A stretch of DNA of 14,940 nt from Legionellaceae bacterium (GTDB lineage Bacteria > Pseudomonadota > Gammaproteobacteria > Legionellales > Legionellaceae): the NCBI GenBank assembly GCA_030696465.1, contig JAUYSE010000149.1:1-14940 (forward strand), given 5' to 3'. The position numbers and the translations under genes were made by a program. Each line of letters begins with the position of its first letter. Position 1 is the stretch's first letter. Shown one piece after another: positions 1 through 7,123 of the stretch. The notes under the pieces were generated by a model, which saw nothing but the letters and a program-made list of their open reading frames with translations, was not told the DNA's origin and ran no database searches.

Positions 1-165
1 TCATTTTTTATTAAAGCATTAGTGGTTTATTATCTTATCGTTAAACCGTTCACCGCACTGATGAAAGTACTTTCTCCACCACCCATACCAGAGAAGCCGC
101 CTATACCTGCAGACGTGGAATTGCTTACGGAAATTCGTGACATCTTGAAAAATAAGAAACAATAG
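1..165 (+). CDS. mscL: Large-conductance mechanosensitive channel MscL, C-terminal part (5' end outside window)
   Basis: The reading frame is open from base 1 and gives 54 residues up to the TAG at 163-165. It begins inside the second transmembrane helix (SFFIKALVVYYLIVKPF). A proline-rich linker follows (LSPPPIPEKPPIPADVE), then the cytoplasmic helix VELLTEIRDILKNKKQ. The LLTEIRDLL-type end is the hallmark of MscL, a homopentameric inner-membrane pore that opens under membrane tension and releases solutes during hypo-osmotic shock. MscL proteins are usually about 130-140 residues, so roughly 60% of the gene lies upstream of the window. No poly-T terminator follows; instead a strong hairpin lies 17-90 bases after the stop. 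The identification is firm because both the helix and the terminal motif match in order. Confidence 0.92.
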   Translation, partial: SFFIKALVVYYLIVKPFTALMKVLSPPPIPEKPPIPADVELLTEIRDILKNKKQ

Positions 166-181
166 GAGTAAAAACGAGCGA

Positions 182-255
182 CTGGAAATTCTGCGATAAA
201 TCTCCTACAGACAGATCGATCCCAGCGGCAAGGAGATCCATCGCGGAATTTTCAG
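182..255. repeat. Strong inverted repeat (25-bp arms) just downstream of mscL
   Basis: Arms 182-206 and 231-255 are reverse complements at 21 of 25 positions. Two of the four differences would be G-U pairs in RNA. The loop is 24 bases and contains the palindrome GATCGATC (214-221). There is no U-run, so it is not a classical intrinsic terminator. It may protect or end the mscL transcript, or be a dispersed palindromic element. No second copy is seen in this window. Confidence 0.7.
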
Positions 256-284
256 AGAATTTAACATCATTCAAACTGGCTCTG

Positions 285-420
285 GATGACGTGTTTTTTA
301 ATCAAAGTGCCACATAGAAAGGTAATTAAAAAATCTTGAAGGCATAGTTGATGACGTATTTTTTGATCTTTGTACAAAACAAAAAGGTAATTAAAAGATA
401 TTAGAGACATAGTTGATAAC
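285..420. repeat. 65-bp imperfect tandem repeat, about 2.1 units
   Basis: Unit 1 is 285-349 and unit 2 is 350-414; a third start (GATAAC) follows at 415-420. The units match at roughly three quarters of positions. Best conserved are the first 15 bases (GATGACGT.TTTTTT) and the segment AAAGGTAATTAAAA followed by CATAGTT. No ORF runs through the region. The rest of 256-500 shows nothing recognisable. It may be a diverged duplication of an untranslated or regulatory segment. Confidence 0.65.
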
Positions 421-500
421 TTTATGCGTGTTTACAACAGCCTTTATTCGAGAATCTTTGGTAAAACTATCATTATAAGACGGGAATTCCTGCCCATGGT

Positions 501-1331
501 TCATTTCTTCGTACTACTTACATTCACAATAACTGGGCTTGAAAAACTGTAGATAGACGCTGCCGACGTATAATCAACATCAGGACACCTTTCAGAATCT
601 TGAGGAAAAATTTTTCTTTTTTTATCATAATATACTTTTGTTTTGCTTATAGAATTTCTAGTTTTACCAAACGTTAAAAATACAGCTCTGCGCGAATCAG
701 ACGTATTATTGGGGGTGGAATAATGAGGTGCATAAGCGCTAAAAATAATGACATCACCAGGACTACATTCAATGGGCTCCCAATGTAATGTATCCACTAC
801 TTCTTTAGACAGCGCATGATTATGCGTATTTTGCGGTAATAATTTTTCTTTAAATTGCTCACCATTTTTTACAAAAGAAACGCAGCCATTTTCTATAGTT
901 GCCGGATCGATCGCAATAAAGATAGAAATAGCATCGTAATCAATATCAAAAAATGCCGGAGCATCTTGATGTGCCGTATAACCTTTAGCGCCAGGCGCCT
1001 TCAGGTTTAACTTTTCTTTAAAAAAAATAACGGACTCTCCCATCAGGCTCGTTAATAAATGTAAAAGTTTTTTATCACTGACTAGTTGTTTAAAGCCTTG
1101 ATGATATTCCACGAAATTTTCTACGCGCGACAGCACTTTTTCTTGGTTGTCTAACAACTCATAATATTTAAACCATTTTTCACCAACAATTGGCCAATTT
1201 TCTACCTCGCTGGTCCACTGCGTTAAATGAGCCATATCCTCTGCGTTAAAAAAATCCCTTACGACAATATATCCTTTTTTGTGATATTCGGCCCCATAAG
1301 TACTAAGCTGTTGAGTGCTAAATTTTTGCAT
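501..1331 (-). CDS. Phytanoyl-CoA dioxygenase (PhyH) family Fe(II)/2-oxoglutarate oxygenase
   Basis: Protein of 276 residues if started at the ATG at 1331. That start has AAGGAG six bases upstream (1338-1343) and is preferred over an in-frame GTG at 1355. The 2-oxoglutarate oxygenase facial triad is visible: H121-x-D123 in TAHQDAPAF and distal H203 in YAPHYSTPNN. R214/R215 (SRRAVFLTFG) is the likely co-substrate ligand. The PGDVIIF strand before the distal histidine is typical of PhyH proteins. Members hydroxylate or halogenate small molecules and lipids, and the substrate cannot be read from sequence. There is no signal peptide, so it is probably cytoplasmic. It follows the Cache-protein gene by 36 bases on the same strand and is probably co-transcribed with it. 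No terminator is obvious downstream. Family assignment is strong; physiological role is unknown. Confidence 0.85.
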   Translation of the reverse strand: MQKFSTQQLSTYGAEYHKKGYIVVRDFFNAEDMAHLTQWTSEVENWPIVGEKWFKYYELLDNQEKVLSRVENFVEYHQGFKQLVSDKKLLHLLTSLMGESVIFFKEKLNLKAPGAKGYTAHQDAPAFFDIDYDAISIFIAIDPATIENGCVSFVKNGEQFKEKLLPQNTHNHALSKEVVDTLHWEPIECSPGDVIIFSAYAPHYSTPNNTSDSRRAVFLTFGKTRNSISKTKVYYDKKRKIFPQDSERCPDVDYTSAASIYSFSSPVIVNVSSTKK

Positions 1332-1367
1332 CAAAAACTCCTTATACGAATACACTCAGTAGCACGA

Positions 1368-1874
1368 TTAATGCTCTATTCCCGCACCAATGGTATAAGT
1401 GAGTTCGCTTTTAGGATCTTTCAGTAAGGGGGAAACCCAGGACGTTTTGCATTCAAGATGATGTGTTTTAGGGCTCTTCCAAATATAATTCACCCACCCA
1501 CCTCCTTGCTTGGCGGAATCTATTATTTTCTGTGCACTTTCACGAGCATCTTTAATAGACTTGAGATTTTTACCGACAAAATCAGCTCTACCTCCATTTG
1601 CTAAGGAGTACTGATTATGATCTATTACAAAAATATAGAGGTCATCATGAATAAACTTTGGTGACATTAATTCTTTACTGGCATTCTGAATGCCTTTGGT
1701 CAGGACAAGCGCTCTCGCCTGTTGAACAAATAATTTTATTTGAGATTGTTGCTTTTCCGAAAGCCCAGCTTCATTACATTTTGATAGTGTAGTGGCAGCT
1801 AATCCTACATTAATGAGCGCTACACATCCTACGCCAAAAACTAAGTATTTTTTTACCGTATTTAATACTTTCAT
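1368..1874 (-). CDS. Exported single-Cache-domain protein
   Basis: Protein of 168 residues. It has a Sec-type signal sequence (basic MKVLNTVKKY, hydrophobic core to about residue 26, cleavage near GLAA). After this comes one small-molecule-sensing Cache fold. Typical landmarks are the strand LYIFVIDHNQYSLANGG, the GKNL...D motif near residue 100, GGGWVNYIWKSP, and the closing strands SWVSPL...YTIGAGIEH. No histidine kinase, chemoreceptor or cyclase domain is attached, so it is a stand-alone periplasmic domain like many Cache_2 proteins. It may bind an organic acid or similar ligand. The ATG at 1874 has GAGGT with a six-base spacer. It lies 36 bases upstream of the PhyH gene on the same strand, suggesting an operon. 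A signalling link between the two is only inference. Confidence 0.8.
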   Translation of the reverse strand: MKVLNTVKKYLVFGVGCVALINVGLAATTLSKCNEAGLSEKQQSQIKLFVQQARALVLTKGIQNASKELMSPKFIHDDLYIFVIDHNQYSLANGGRADFVGKNLKSIKDARESAQKIIDSAKQGGGWVNYIWKSPKTHHLECKTSWVSPLLKDPKSELTYTIGAGIEH

Positions 1875-1947
1875 TTTTCGACCTCACATTTATATTGATT
1901 ACTAATATATAGTGCATCGAAAGCGCTTTTGCAAAAAAGGAGTCATT

Positions 1948-1974
1948 AATGTTGTAACTCCATGAAAATATCAC
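1948..1974 (+). repeat. 27-bp dispersed repeat, copy 1
   Basis: The core GTAACTCCATGAAAAT and its flanks match 10413-10439 at 24 of 27 bases, in the same orientation. It contains a short GTAAC/GT(T/C)AC-like dyad. In both places it lies in non-coding DNA shortly before a GCGGCTTGT palindrome, so it may be the edge of a larger dispersed element. Confidence 0.55.
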
Positions 1975-2005
1975 TTAAAAGCCTCTACGTACTGCTTAAA
2001 AAGCT

Positions 2006-2098
2006 CCTACGTACCGCGGCTTGTCCGCCGTATCCAGCTATTCGGAAACATATGCTCTTCGTATCCCTGGATCCTGCGGACAAGCCGCAGGACGTAGG
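2006..2098. repeat. REP-like palindromic repeat, copy 1 (GCGGCTTGTCCGC family)
   Basis: Arms 2006-2037 and 2067-2098 are 32 bases each and near-perfect reverse complements. They centre on CGCGGCTTGTCCGCC and its complement, with a 29-base loop. The same core recurs at 10623-10675. Just before it, at 1981-2000, GCCTCTACGTACTGCTTAAA is a degenerate direct copy of the left-arm edge. The remaining non-coding DNA in 1875-2197 shows no other gene. A plus-strand ORF through the palindrome is an artefact of the repeat. Confidence 0.75.
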
Positions 2099-2197
2099 CT
2101 TCTGGCTATCAAGAAAAACTTAAGGCTAATTGGAAGTATCAACCTCTGCTTGAGCATGATGGACATCATGCTCTGTAGCGCGTCAGACTACTACTTT

Positions 2198-3019
2198 CTA
2201 ACAGCTGGCACTTATAACGCTCGAAGAGGGCTCGGCTGCGTTCTGTGCCAAAGCGCACAATGCTTCTTCATGCTTTTTGAGCACATCCATCACTACGTTA
2301 AACAATTTTTTACCTTGATTTTTACGATACCGTGTTGCATCTGAGCCAAGAACTTCAGTGGCTGATAAATAATCAGCAATATGTTTTACTCGAGAAACAA
2401 CATTTGGGGCTGCGCTGCCGTAGGAGCAAACCTCATGTCCCATCACAAAATCATCTCTGTCTCTCACTGAGACAAACTTTGTTGTTCCGTTTAGATGATA
2501 TATTAAAACATCACTACTGGCACTAGAGCCGAGAATAGGCCGCGCGGAATAAGAGGATAAAATATCCTTCACAATCGGCTCGAATGTGGCAGAAAACTGC
2601 GCATCGCTTAATTTTTTCTGATCAGTCGAGCAATCCTTCACAGCCTGTTTCAAACAAGAAACAAACGCATCGACCTGCTTATGACTATAACGCAACTCTC
2701 GCGGGAACATAGAAAACCTTCTTATCGGTGACGTAACAGCACCAATCAATTTCCCAGGAACAGCAGTTATAGCATATCCCACTGATGCAAACTTTATAGC
2801 GGTGTCTTCAGGCTCTTCCTTTGCCCATATATAAGCACCTGTCAAGACATTACCAACCATACCGATAAACCCACCCAAAGCAGCACCAAAAATACCTGAA
2901 GGGATCGCTCCTTGCTTAACATTCAACAAAAATGCTTTAAGCCATAAATACCGATTGAAAGCGTCTCTCTCCGCTTGCGTTACTGGTACAAAATCAGGCT
3001 CATCTACTCTAATAGGCAT
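2198..3019 (-). CDS. Hypothetical protein with glycine-rich hydrophobic segments; possible Dot/Icm effector
   Basis: Protein of 273 residues that I cannot assign to a family. Visible in order: a charged N-terminus (1-35), a glycine-rich hydrophobic stretch about 41-65 (GIFGAALGGFIGMVGNVLTG), and a second one about 78-99 (VGYAITAVPGKLIGAVTSPI). A soluble remainder has a predicted helical end. There is no signal peptide. The C-terminal 25 residues carry an acidic pair (KKHEEALCALA) followed by a small-residue, serine-rich tail (EPSSSVISASC). This resembles the E-block-type translocation signals described for Legionella Dot/Icm substrates; the resemblance is suggestive only. The ATG at 3019 is preceded by a weak GAGAA site. 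It stands alone between long non-coding gaps, as effector genes often do. A simple membrane-associated hypothetical protein is equally compatible. Confidence 0.7.
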   Translation of the reverse strand: MPIRVDEPDFVPVTQAERDAFNRYLWLKAFLLNVKQGAIPSGIFGAALGGFIGMVGNVLTGAYIWAKEEPEDTAIKFASVGYAITAVPGKLIGAVTSPIRRFSMFPRELRYSHKQVDAFVSCLKQAVKDCSTDQKKLSDAQFSATFEPIVKDILSSYSARPILGSSASSDVLIYHLNGTTKFVSVRDRDDFVMGHEVCSYGSAAPNVVSRVKHIADYLSATEVLGSDATRYRKNQGKKLFNVVMDVLKKHEEALCALAQNAAEPSSSVISASC

Positions 3020-3112
3020 ACTTTTCTCACAAATAATGATATTTATATTTACAATTTGCGCTTATAATAAGACAAGATAACGTGTGTGTCTAGTATTCAT
3101 CTTAACGCGGGT

Positions 3113-3229
3113 GCAATTGAAAGCGCATAATTTATACTTGAATAAAAAATTAAGATCGAACAGACCTGATGTTTTCAGGTTCTTTGTTACAAGATCGATT
3201 TTTTAATGACGCCCCCGTTGCACCTAATA
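3113..3229. other. Intergenic region 3020-3263: small hairpin and weak dyad
   Basis: The gap between the effector-like gene and the phosphatase-like gene holds no ORF. It has a perfect 6-bp stem, ACCTGA (3164-3169) with TCAGGT (3175-3180), followed on the plus strand by TCTTTGTT. This could be a weak bidirectional terminator or part of the leader of the gene at 2198-3019. A looser dyad GGTGCAA/TTGCACC flanks it (about 3116-3122 and 3218-3225). Confidence in any function is low. Confidence 0.3.
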
Positions 3230-3263
3230 CTGTGAAACAACTATCACTGAAAACGATTAAGTC

Positions 3264-3920
3264 TTATTTAACCCCCGCTTTTTTCAAAATATCAAACCAA
3301 GTCCCATCAAAATTCACGGGATATTGATTATGTTTTTTGACAAATGATGTCACTTTTCCTTCATGATTAAAGGTGAGAATATACACCGTGTCAAAATCAG
3401 AATTAGGCCATACCTCAATAGATTCTTTGACTCCAAGCGCTTGAGCAAGATACCGAATACGATGATGCTCCCAGCAAACCAGTATATTTTTCTTGTCGTA
3501 CTCTGCTTTCATTAATAAATCATGTGCAAGCTCCTTATAATTATCATGGGTATATGGAGCGAGTAAGGGATAAACTTTTTGAGATTTTTGAGTAAGGATG
3601 TTTACCAACGGAACCATCGTCAATACTGGCCTTATCGAGACGACCTCAGAGTTCTTTTCCACCAAATTTGCCGCGATTATTGCATCGGGTGCCCCAAAGG
3701 TTTCAAGGTAGTAATTTGCCAACGCCATCGCGCGTAATTGCCCTTTTGCCGATAAAAATGGGCCGGGAATCTTCTGCTCTAGTTTATCTCCATGACGTAC
3801 AATAATAACCTGCTTCGGAGAGGACAGCGCAAGTCCAGAAAAAAGCATTAAGATTAGTAAGCAATATCTATAGCCAACAAGAGGTTTCTCTCTTATCTTT
3901 AATAGCTTAAACCGTTTCAT
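3264..3920 (-). CDS. Exported histidine phosphatase superfamily protein
   Basis: Protein of 218 residues. A basic start and hydrophobic stretch (about 17-34, ending LALSSPK) form a signal peptide or membrane anchor. The mature part opens with the superfamily signature VIIVRHGDK: R42 and H43 (the phosphorylated histidine) and G44. LSAKGQLRAMAL (R63) follows, then an arginine at 97 (SIRPVLTM). The second catalytic histidine is in ILVCWEHHRI (H152/H153). The order RHG, R, H is that of branch-1/SixA-like members, which act on phosphoproteins, phosphosugars or other phosphate esters. The substrate cannot be deduced. The ATG at 3920 has AAGGAT seven bases upstream. The remnant gpx copy ends just upstream on the same strand, so the present promoter may lie within or before that remnant. 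Confidence 0.82.
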   Translation of the reverse strand: MKRFKLLKIREKPLVGYRYCLLILMLFSGLALSSPKQVIIVRHGDKLEQKIPGPFLSAKGQLRAMALANYYLETFGAPDAIIAANLVEKNSEVVSIRPVLTMVPLVNILTQKSQKVYPLLAPYTHDNYKELAHDLLMKAEYDKKNILVCWEHHRIRYLAQALGVKESIEVWPNSDFDTVYILTFNHEGKVTSFVKKHNQYPVNFDGTWFDILKKAGVK

Positions 3921-3952
3921 ACAAAATATCCTTATTTTTAGGTGTTTTCCAG

Positions 3953-4222
3953 TCTATTGGGAAAGTCCATCACAATCATCCAATGCGCGAATGACTGATC
4001 TCCAATCAACGTATGGAATGAATAATCATAGGCATTGTCATGTGGATTTTTTACCATGTTACTCGCTGAGGCGATGTGCGTATTCATCAGAAAAAATCCT
4101 AATAACAAAGTGTAGAGACCAATCTTCATAATCCACCTAAAAAATCCTCCTAACTGTTTGTTTTATTGTTTTTTTATAAGATATGAGCCTCATAAATCAT
4201 TCTGACAATAGTATTAATTTAT
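3953..4222 (-). pseudogene. Broken duplicate of the glutathione peroxidase gene (415-bp internal deletion)
   Basis: This stretch is a second copy of the gene at 8075-8665 and its upstream region. Reading frame 3938-4129 encodes MKIGLYTLLLGFFLMN... through the signal peptide and the first mature residues (NPHDNAYDYSFHTLIGDQ), nearly identical to the intact gene. Bases corresponding to 8112-8526 are missing: 3961-3990 matches 8082-8111 and 3991 onward matches 8527 onward. The deletion removes the catalytic Cys, Gln, Trp and Asn. Because 415 is not a multiple of three, the old 3' end is read out of frame (FAHWMIVMDFPNRLENT). Homology continues upstream to about 4222, including the ribosome site and probable promoter. 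It cannot encode an active peroxidase; a secreted short peptide is formally possible. Confidence 0.88.
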
Positions 4223-4230
4223 AGTGTCTG

Positions 4231-5223
4231 TCAGATCTTTCTGAATAGTAACACCACCAGAATCAATATTGCCAACATCCCCACCCATAAACCACTAGCA
4301 ATACGTGTCGCCTTTTTGGCCCGATCTTTCTCCCACCAATTCAGAGGATGAATCCCCTGCACAAGAAAAATAAGCACACCTGCAATGTTGACACAAATTA
4401 AGTTCATCAAAAATAAAGACGATGCTGCCGTAGCTAACGACCAATACCCACTACCTAGAAGTAATCCACAAACCACCAATGGTGGCAGAAGCGCCACCGC
4501 CACCATGACACCAATCAATGTCGCCGATACCCCGGAGGTAAAAGCTAGTGCACCCGCGCAACCTGATGCCAATGCAACAATAATGTCACCCCAAGCTAAG
4601 CGCGTACGTGATGCAATCTCTGGCATTGCTGGATCTATATGCATCTGTGTACCCAAGATAGTCGACAAAACTATCACCATCCCAATTCCGGCCAATCCTG
4701 TCAAGATTGCGCGACGCAAGAGCGTAAGGTCACCCAACGTCGTACCAAGCGCCAATGCAATACTCGGGCCCAGCATTGGCGCAATAACCATCGCCCCAAT
4801 GATAATTGCTACACTGTTGTTTTGTAGGCCAACCGCCGCAACAATTGTGGATAAAGTAACCATTGCCATATAAAACCACGAACATTGCGCCTCCTTCTTT
4901 ATGTCCTCATACAGTTCCTCTCGAGCAATTCTTTCTGGAGTCTTTTGCCCACGCGTATTATCAACCGGTAACTCCTCAGCACGTGGCAATGTTGCTTCAA
5001 CAGGTAGAATCACCACCCGATACCCCTCTATTTTAGCGTAATGCTCCTCTAATAAATCCAACACCGCCTCATTGTGCTCCGCGTCCAGCAATATTCGTAC
5101 CAACACTTCACCATTTAATAATTGAAGTTCCCGATGTTCAAGTATCGGATGCGCGGCGAGAAGTTTGTGCACATTTTCTGCATTTTTTTTCTGTAAAATT
5201 GTTTCAATTAATCGTAATGCCAT
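4231..5223 (-). CDS. DUF389 (TIGR00341-type) integral membrane protein
   Basis: Protein of 330 residues. The N-terminal soluble domain spans about 1-112 and has alternating hydrophobic strands (LQLLNGEVLVRILLD, GYRVVILPVEATLP). A block of about six transmembrane helices begins at WFYMAMVTLSTIVAAVGL (116-133). Within it are the conserved family motifs NNSVAIIIGAMVIAPMLGP (135-153) and GVSATLIGVMVAVALLPPLV (231-250). The protein ends at a last helix about 311-327. DUF389 proteins are widespread and of unresolved function; a transporter-like role is presumed from the repeated GAM(V/I)IAP-type motif. The ATG at 5223 is preceded by AAGGATGA. The upstream small ORF overlaps its first 16 bases. Length and motif order match full-length family members, so the gene looks intact. 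Confidence 0.88.
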   Translation of the reverse strand: MALRLIETILQKKNAENVHKLLAAHPILEHRELQLLNGEVLVRILLDAEHNEAVLDLLEEHYAKIEGYRVVILPVEATLPRAEELPVDNTRGQKTPERIAREELYEDIKKEAQCSWFYMAMVTLSTIVAAVGLQNNSVAIIIGAMVIAPMLGPSIALALGTTLGDLTLLRRAILTGLAGIGMVIVLSTILGTQMHIDPAMPEIASRTRLAWGDIIVALASGCAGALAFTSGVSATLIGVMVAVALLPPLVVCGLLLGSGYWSLATAASSLFLMNLICVNIAGVLIFLVQGIHPLNWWEKDRAKKATRIASGLWVGMLAILILVVLLFRKI

Positions 5224-5531
5224 CGTAAAGTCATCCTTGTGATTATCAACTTCATCTTTAATTTATAATAGGTTATAACTTTTTCCATTGAAGTCTCTAT
5301 GTATTCGCAATTACTGAAGTAGAGCTGAGTGACATAGTGGTCGCCGCAATAATTGGACTTAACAACAGTCCTGTTATGGGAGATAACACACCAACTACCA
5401 CTCTGATTTATGGTTGCTTCAATGACCTTTGCACTGACTTCCTTCTCTTTTCTTAATGGTAGCCCATGCGTTTCTATAATGTAACCCAATAGGATTCCCT
5501 TGGAGTTATGAATGATATCTCTGGAGGCCAT
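5208..5531 (-). CDS. Small hypothetical protein overlapping the DUF389 gene start
   Basis: A frame of 107 residues ends inside the first codons of the DUF389 gene. Its N-terminal half looks protein-like, with a beta-rich pattern (NSKGILLGYIIETHG, GSWCVISHNRTVV). The C-terminal part runs through the expected ribosome site of the next gene and is less convincing. No clear Shine-Dalgarno site precedes the ATG at 5531. I do not recognise the family. It could be a real leader gene translationally coupled to DUF389, or a truncated remnant. The 45-100 bp upstream is shared with the divergent mscS-like gene. Confidence 0.4.
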   Translation of the reverse strand: MASRDIIHNSKGILLGYIIETHGLPLRKEKEVSAKVIEATINQSGSWCVISHNRTVVKSNYCGDHYVTQLYFSNCEYIETSMEKVITYYKLKMKLIITRMTLRWHYD

Positions 5532-5632
5532 TACTTGTTATAGTTGATGGAGTAAACTTACAGCGCGTTAGCAAAATGGTAACTGGAAGCACGGACCATA
5601 AAGCGCCTCCCGATATAAGGATATTACCTCTC

Positions 5633-7057
5633 ATGCGACTAAAAAAATCACAGATTAGAAAAAATAAATTAATACCTATTTTAATTATTTTTTTGGGGGT
5701 GAGTTTCATTACCTCTGCTTTGGGAGAAAATATAAAATCAAATGCATCCAAATCTCTTTCTCCCACCTCAATAACGGATGTTTCTAATAAAGTAGGTGTA
5801 AAACCCCTCGCTCGAGATACAGAAATAAGCGATCGAATTGAAAAGATACTTGATGCGACTACTTGGTATGAAAATTCAAAGGTAGAAGTAAAAAATGGTG
5901 TTGTGTTTTTAAAGGGTAACACTAAAACGCAAGAACATAAAAAATGGGCGGAATCCTTAGCAAAACACACCCAGGACGTTGTGGCTGTTGTTAATCAAAT
6001 AGAGATCGCTACTTCATCATTTTGGGATCTAAATACTATAGTAAATACTGGACTCCAAGAGACGTGGCAACGCTTTCTAAGAAGTATACCCATAATTATT
6101 TTATCTTGTTTAATTCTAATAATTTTCTGGATTATCGCTTTAATAGCAACAACTGCAAGTCGTAAATATTTAAATTCTCGAGAACTTCATCCCCTTCTAT
6201 CACATGTAATATCTCGTGGGGTAGCTTTCTTATGCTTTCTTATTGGTATTTATTTCATTTTGAAGCTATTAGGACTAACCACTATTGCGTTTACTATTTT
6301 GGGAGGAACTGGTGTATTAGGTATTATCTTAGGTATCGCGTTTAAAAATATTGCTGAAAATCTATTAGCAAGTATTTTATTGAGCGTTCAAAATCCTTTT
6401 AAAAATGATGATTTAATTGAGGTGGCTGGAGTCACTGGGTATGTTCAAGGATTAACCATTAGAGCAACCTTACTGATGACTCAAGACGGCAATGAGGTCC
6501 AAATTCCTAATTCCATTGTATACCAAAGTAATATTTATAATTTTACAAGTAACCCAAATTGCAGAGAAACATTTTTAATTGAAATTTCCAGCGCAGCGTC
6601 TATTTCTGTAGCTCAAGAAATCGCTTTAAATGCCCTTAAAAGTCATCCTGCCATTTTACAAGCTCCTGAACCTTTAGTGCTAGTCAACGGATTAAGATCT
6701 GGTAATGTTGTTTTATGCATTTATTTTTGGCTGGATGGAAGCCAATATAATTGGCAAAAAGTTAAATCTTCAGCAATTCGCTTGCTGAAGAGAGCATTTC
6801 AAGATGCAGAAATTCAGATTCCAGGGGCTGAAATAAAAATAAATATTGCAAATGAAGCTTATCTTCCAGAAAAAAAATCCAAACATGCACCTATCAATAA
6901 GCCTCTATCTATAGATGAAGAATCAAAAACCTTAGTCACTGAAGCTGAGGGGGAGCTAAGCCGCGATATAAATGACATTCAAAAGCAGGCTCAACAATCA
7001 AAAGTTGTTACTGAAGAGAATAATCTTTTAACACCCTCAAAAAAAAGCCGCGATTAG
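5633..7057 (+). CDS. BON domain-containing MscS-family mechanosensitive channel
   Basis: Protein of 474 residues from the ATG at 5633. This start has AAGGA about 11 bases upstream and opens directly on a signal sequence (MRLKKSQIRKNKLIPILIIF); an in-frame ATG at 5576 would add 19 polar residues before it and is less likely. After cleavage near residue 30 comes a periplasmic BON domain at about 62-125 (ISDRIEKIL, VKNGVVFLKGNTKT, VVAVVNQIEI). Helices lie at about 151-174 and 190-213. The pore-lining helix follows (GGTGVLGIILGIAFKNIAEN), then the MscS beta domain (PFKNDDLIEVAGVTGYVQ, DGNEVQIPNSIVY). A charged C-terminal tail of about 60 residues ends it. MscS channels gate under membrane tension; BON domains bind membranes or phospholipids. 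It is transcribed divergently from the 5208-5531 frame. Confidence 0.9.
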   Translation: MRLKKSQIRKNKLIPILIIFLGVSFITSALGENIKSNASKSLSPTSITDVSNKVGVKPLARDTEISDRIEKILDATTWYENSKVEVKNGVVFLKGNTKTQEHKKWAESLAKHTQDVVAVVNQIEIATSSFWDLNTIVNTGLQETWQRFLRSIPIIILSCLILIIFWIIALIATTASRKYLNSRELHPLLSHVISRGVAFLCFLIGIYFILKLLGLTTIAFTILGGTGVLGIILGIAFKNIAENLLASILLSVQNPFKNDDLIEVAGVTGYVQGLTIRATLLMTQDGNEVQIPNSIVYQSNIYNFTSNPNCRETFLIEISSAASISVAQEIALNALKSHPAILQAPEPLVLVNGLRSGNVVLCIYFWLDGSQYNWQKVKSSAIRLLKRAFQDAEIQIPGAEIKINIANEAYLPEKKSKHAPINKPLSIDEESKTLVTEAEGELSRDINDIQKQAQQSKVVTEENNLLTPSKKSRD

Positions 7058-7073
7058 TAGCCATTTTATTTAT

Positions 7074-7093
7074 ATCAGGAATTTCCACCTGAT
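7074..7093 (+). terminator. Weak hairpin after the mscS-like gene
   Basis: ATCAGG (7074-7079) pairs with CCTGAT (7088-7093) around an 8-base loop. It lies 17 bases after the TAG stop and is followed by TATATTA rather than a clean T-run. It is a possible but weak intrinsic terminator. Confidence 0.35.
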
Positions 7094-7123
7094 TATATTA
7101 GTGGCACCAAGGCTTATCGAATA

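Noticed and set aside
2021..2344. 107-codon plus-strand frame
   Set aside because: It begins inside the palindromic repeat, has no ribosome site and overlaps the 3' end of the better-supported minus-strand gene.
4385..4873. 162-codon plus-strand frame
   Set aside because: It is antisense to the conserved membrane domain of the DUF389 gene, with low-complexity composition typical of a shadow frame.
5576..5632. Upstream ATG at 5576 as the start of the mscS-like gene
   Set aside because: It would place 19 polar residues before a clear signal peptide, and the better ribosome site lies before the ATG at 5633.
5506..5970. 154-codon minus-strand frame
   Set aside because: Antisense to the signal peptide and BON domain of the mscS-like gene; no start signal.
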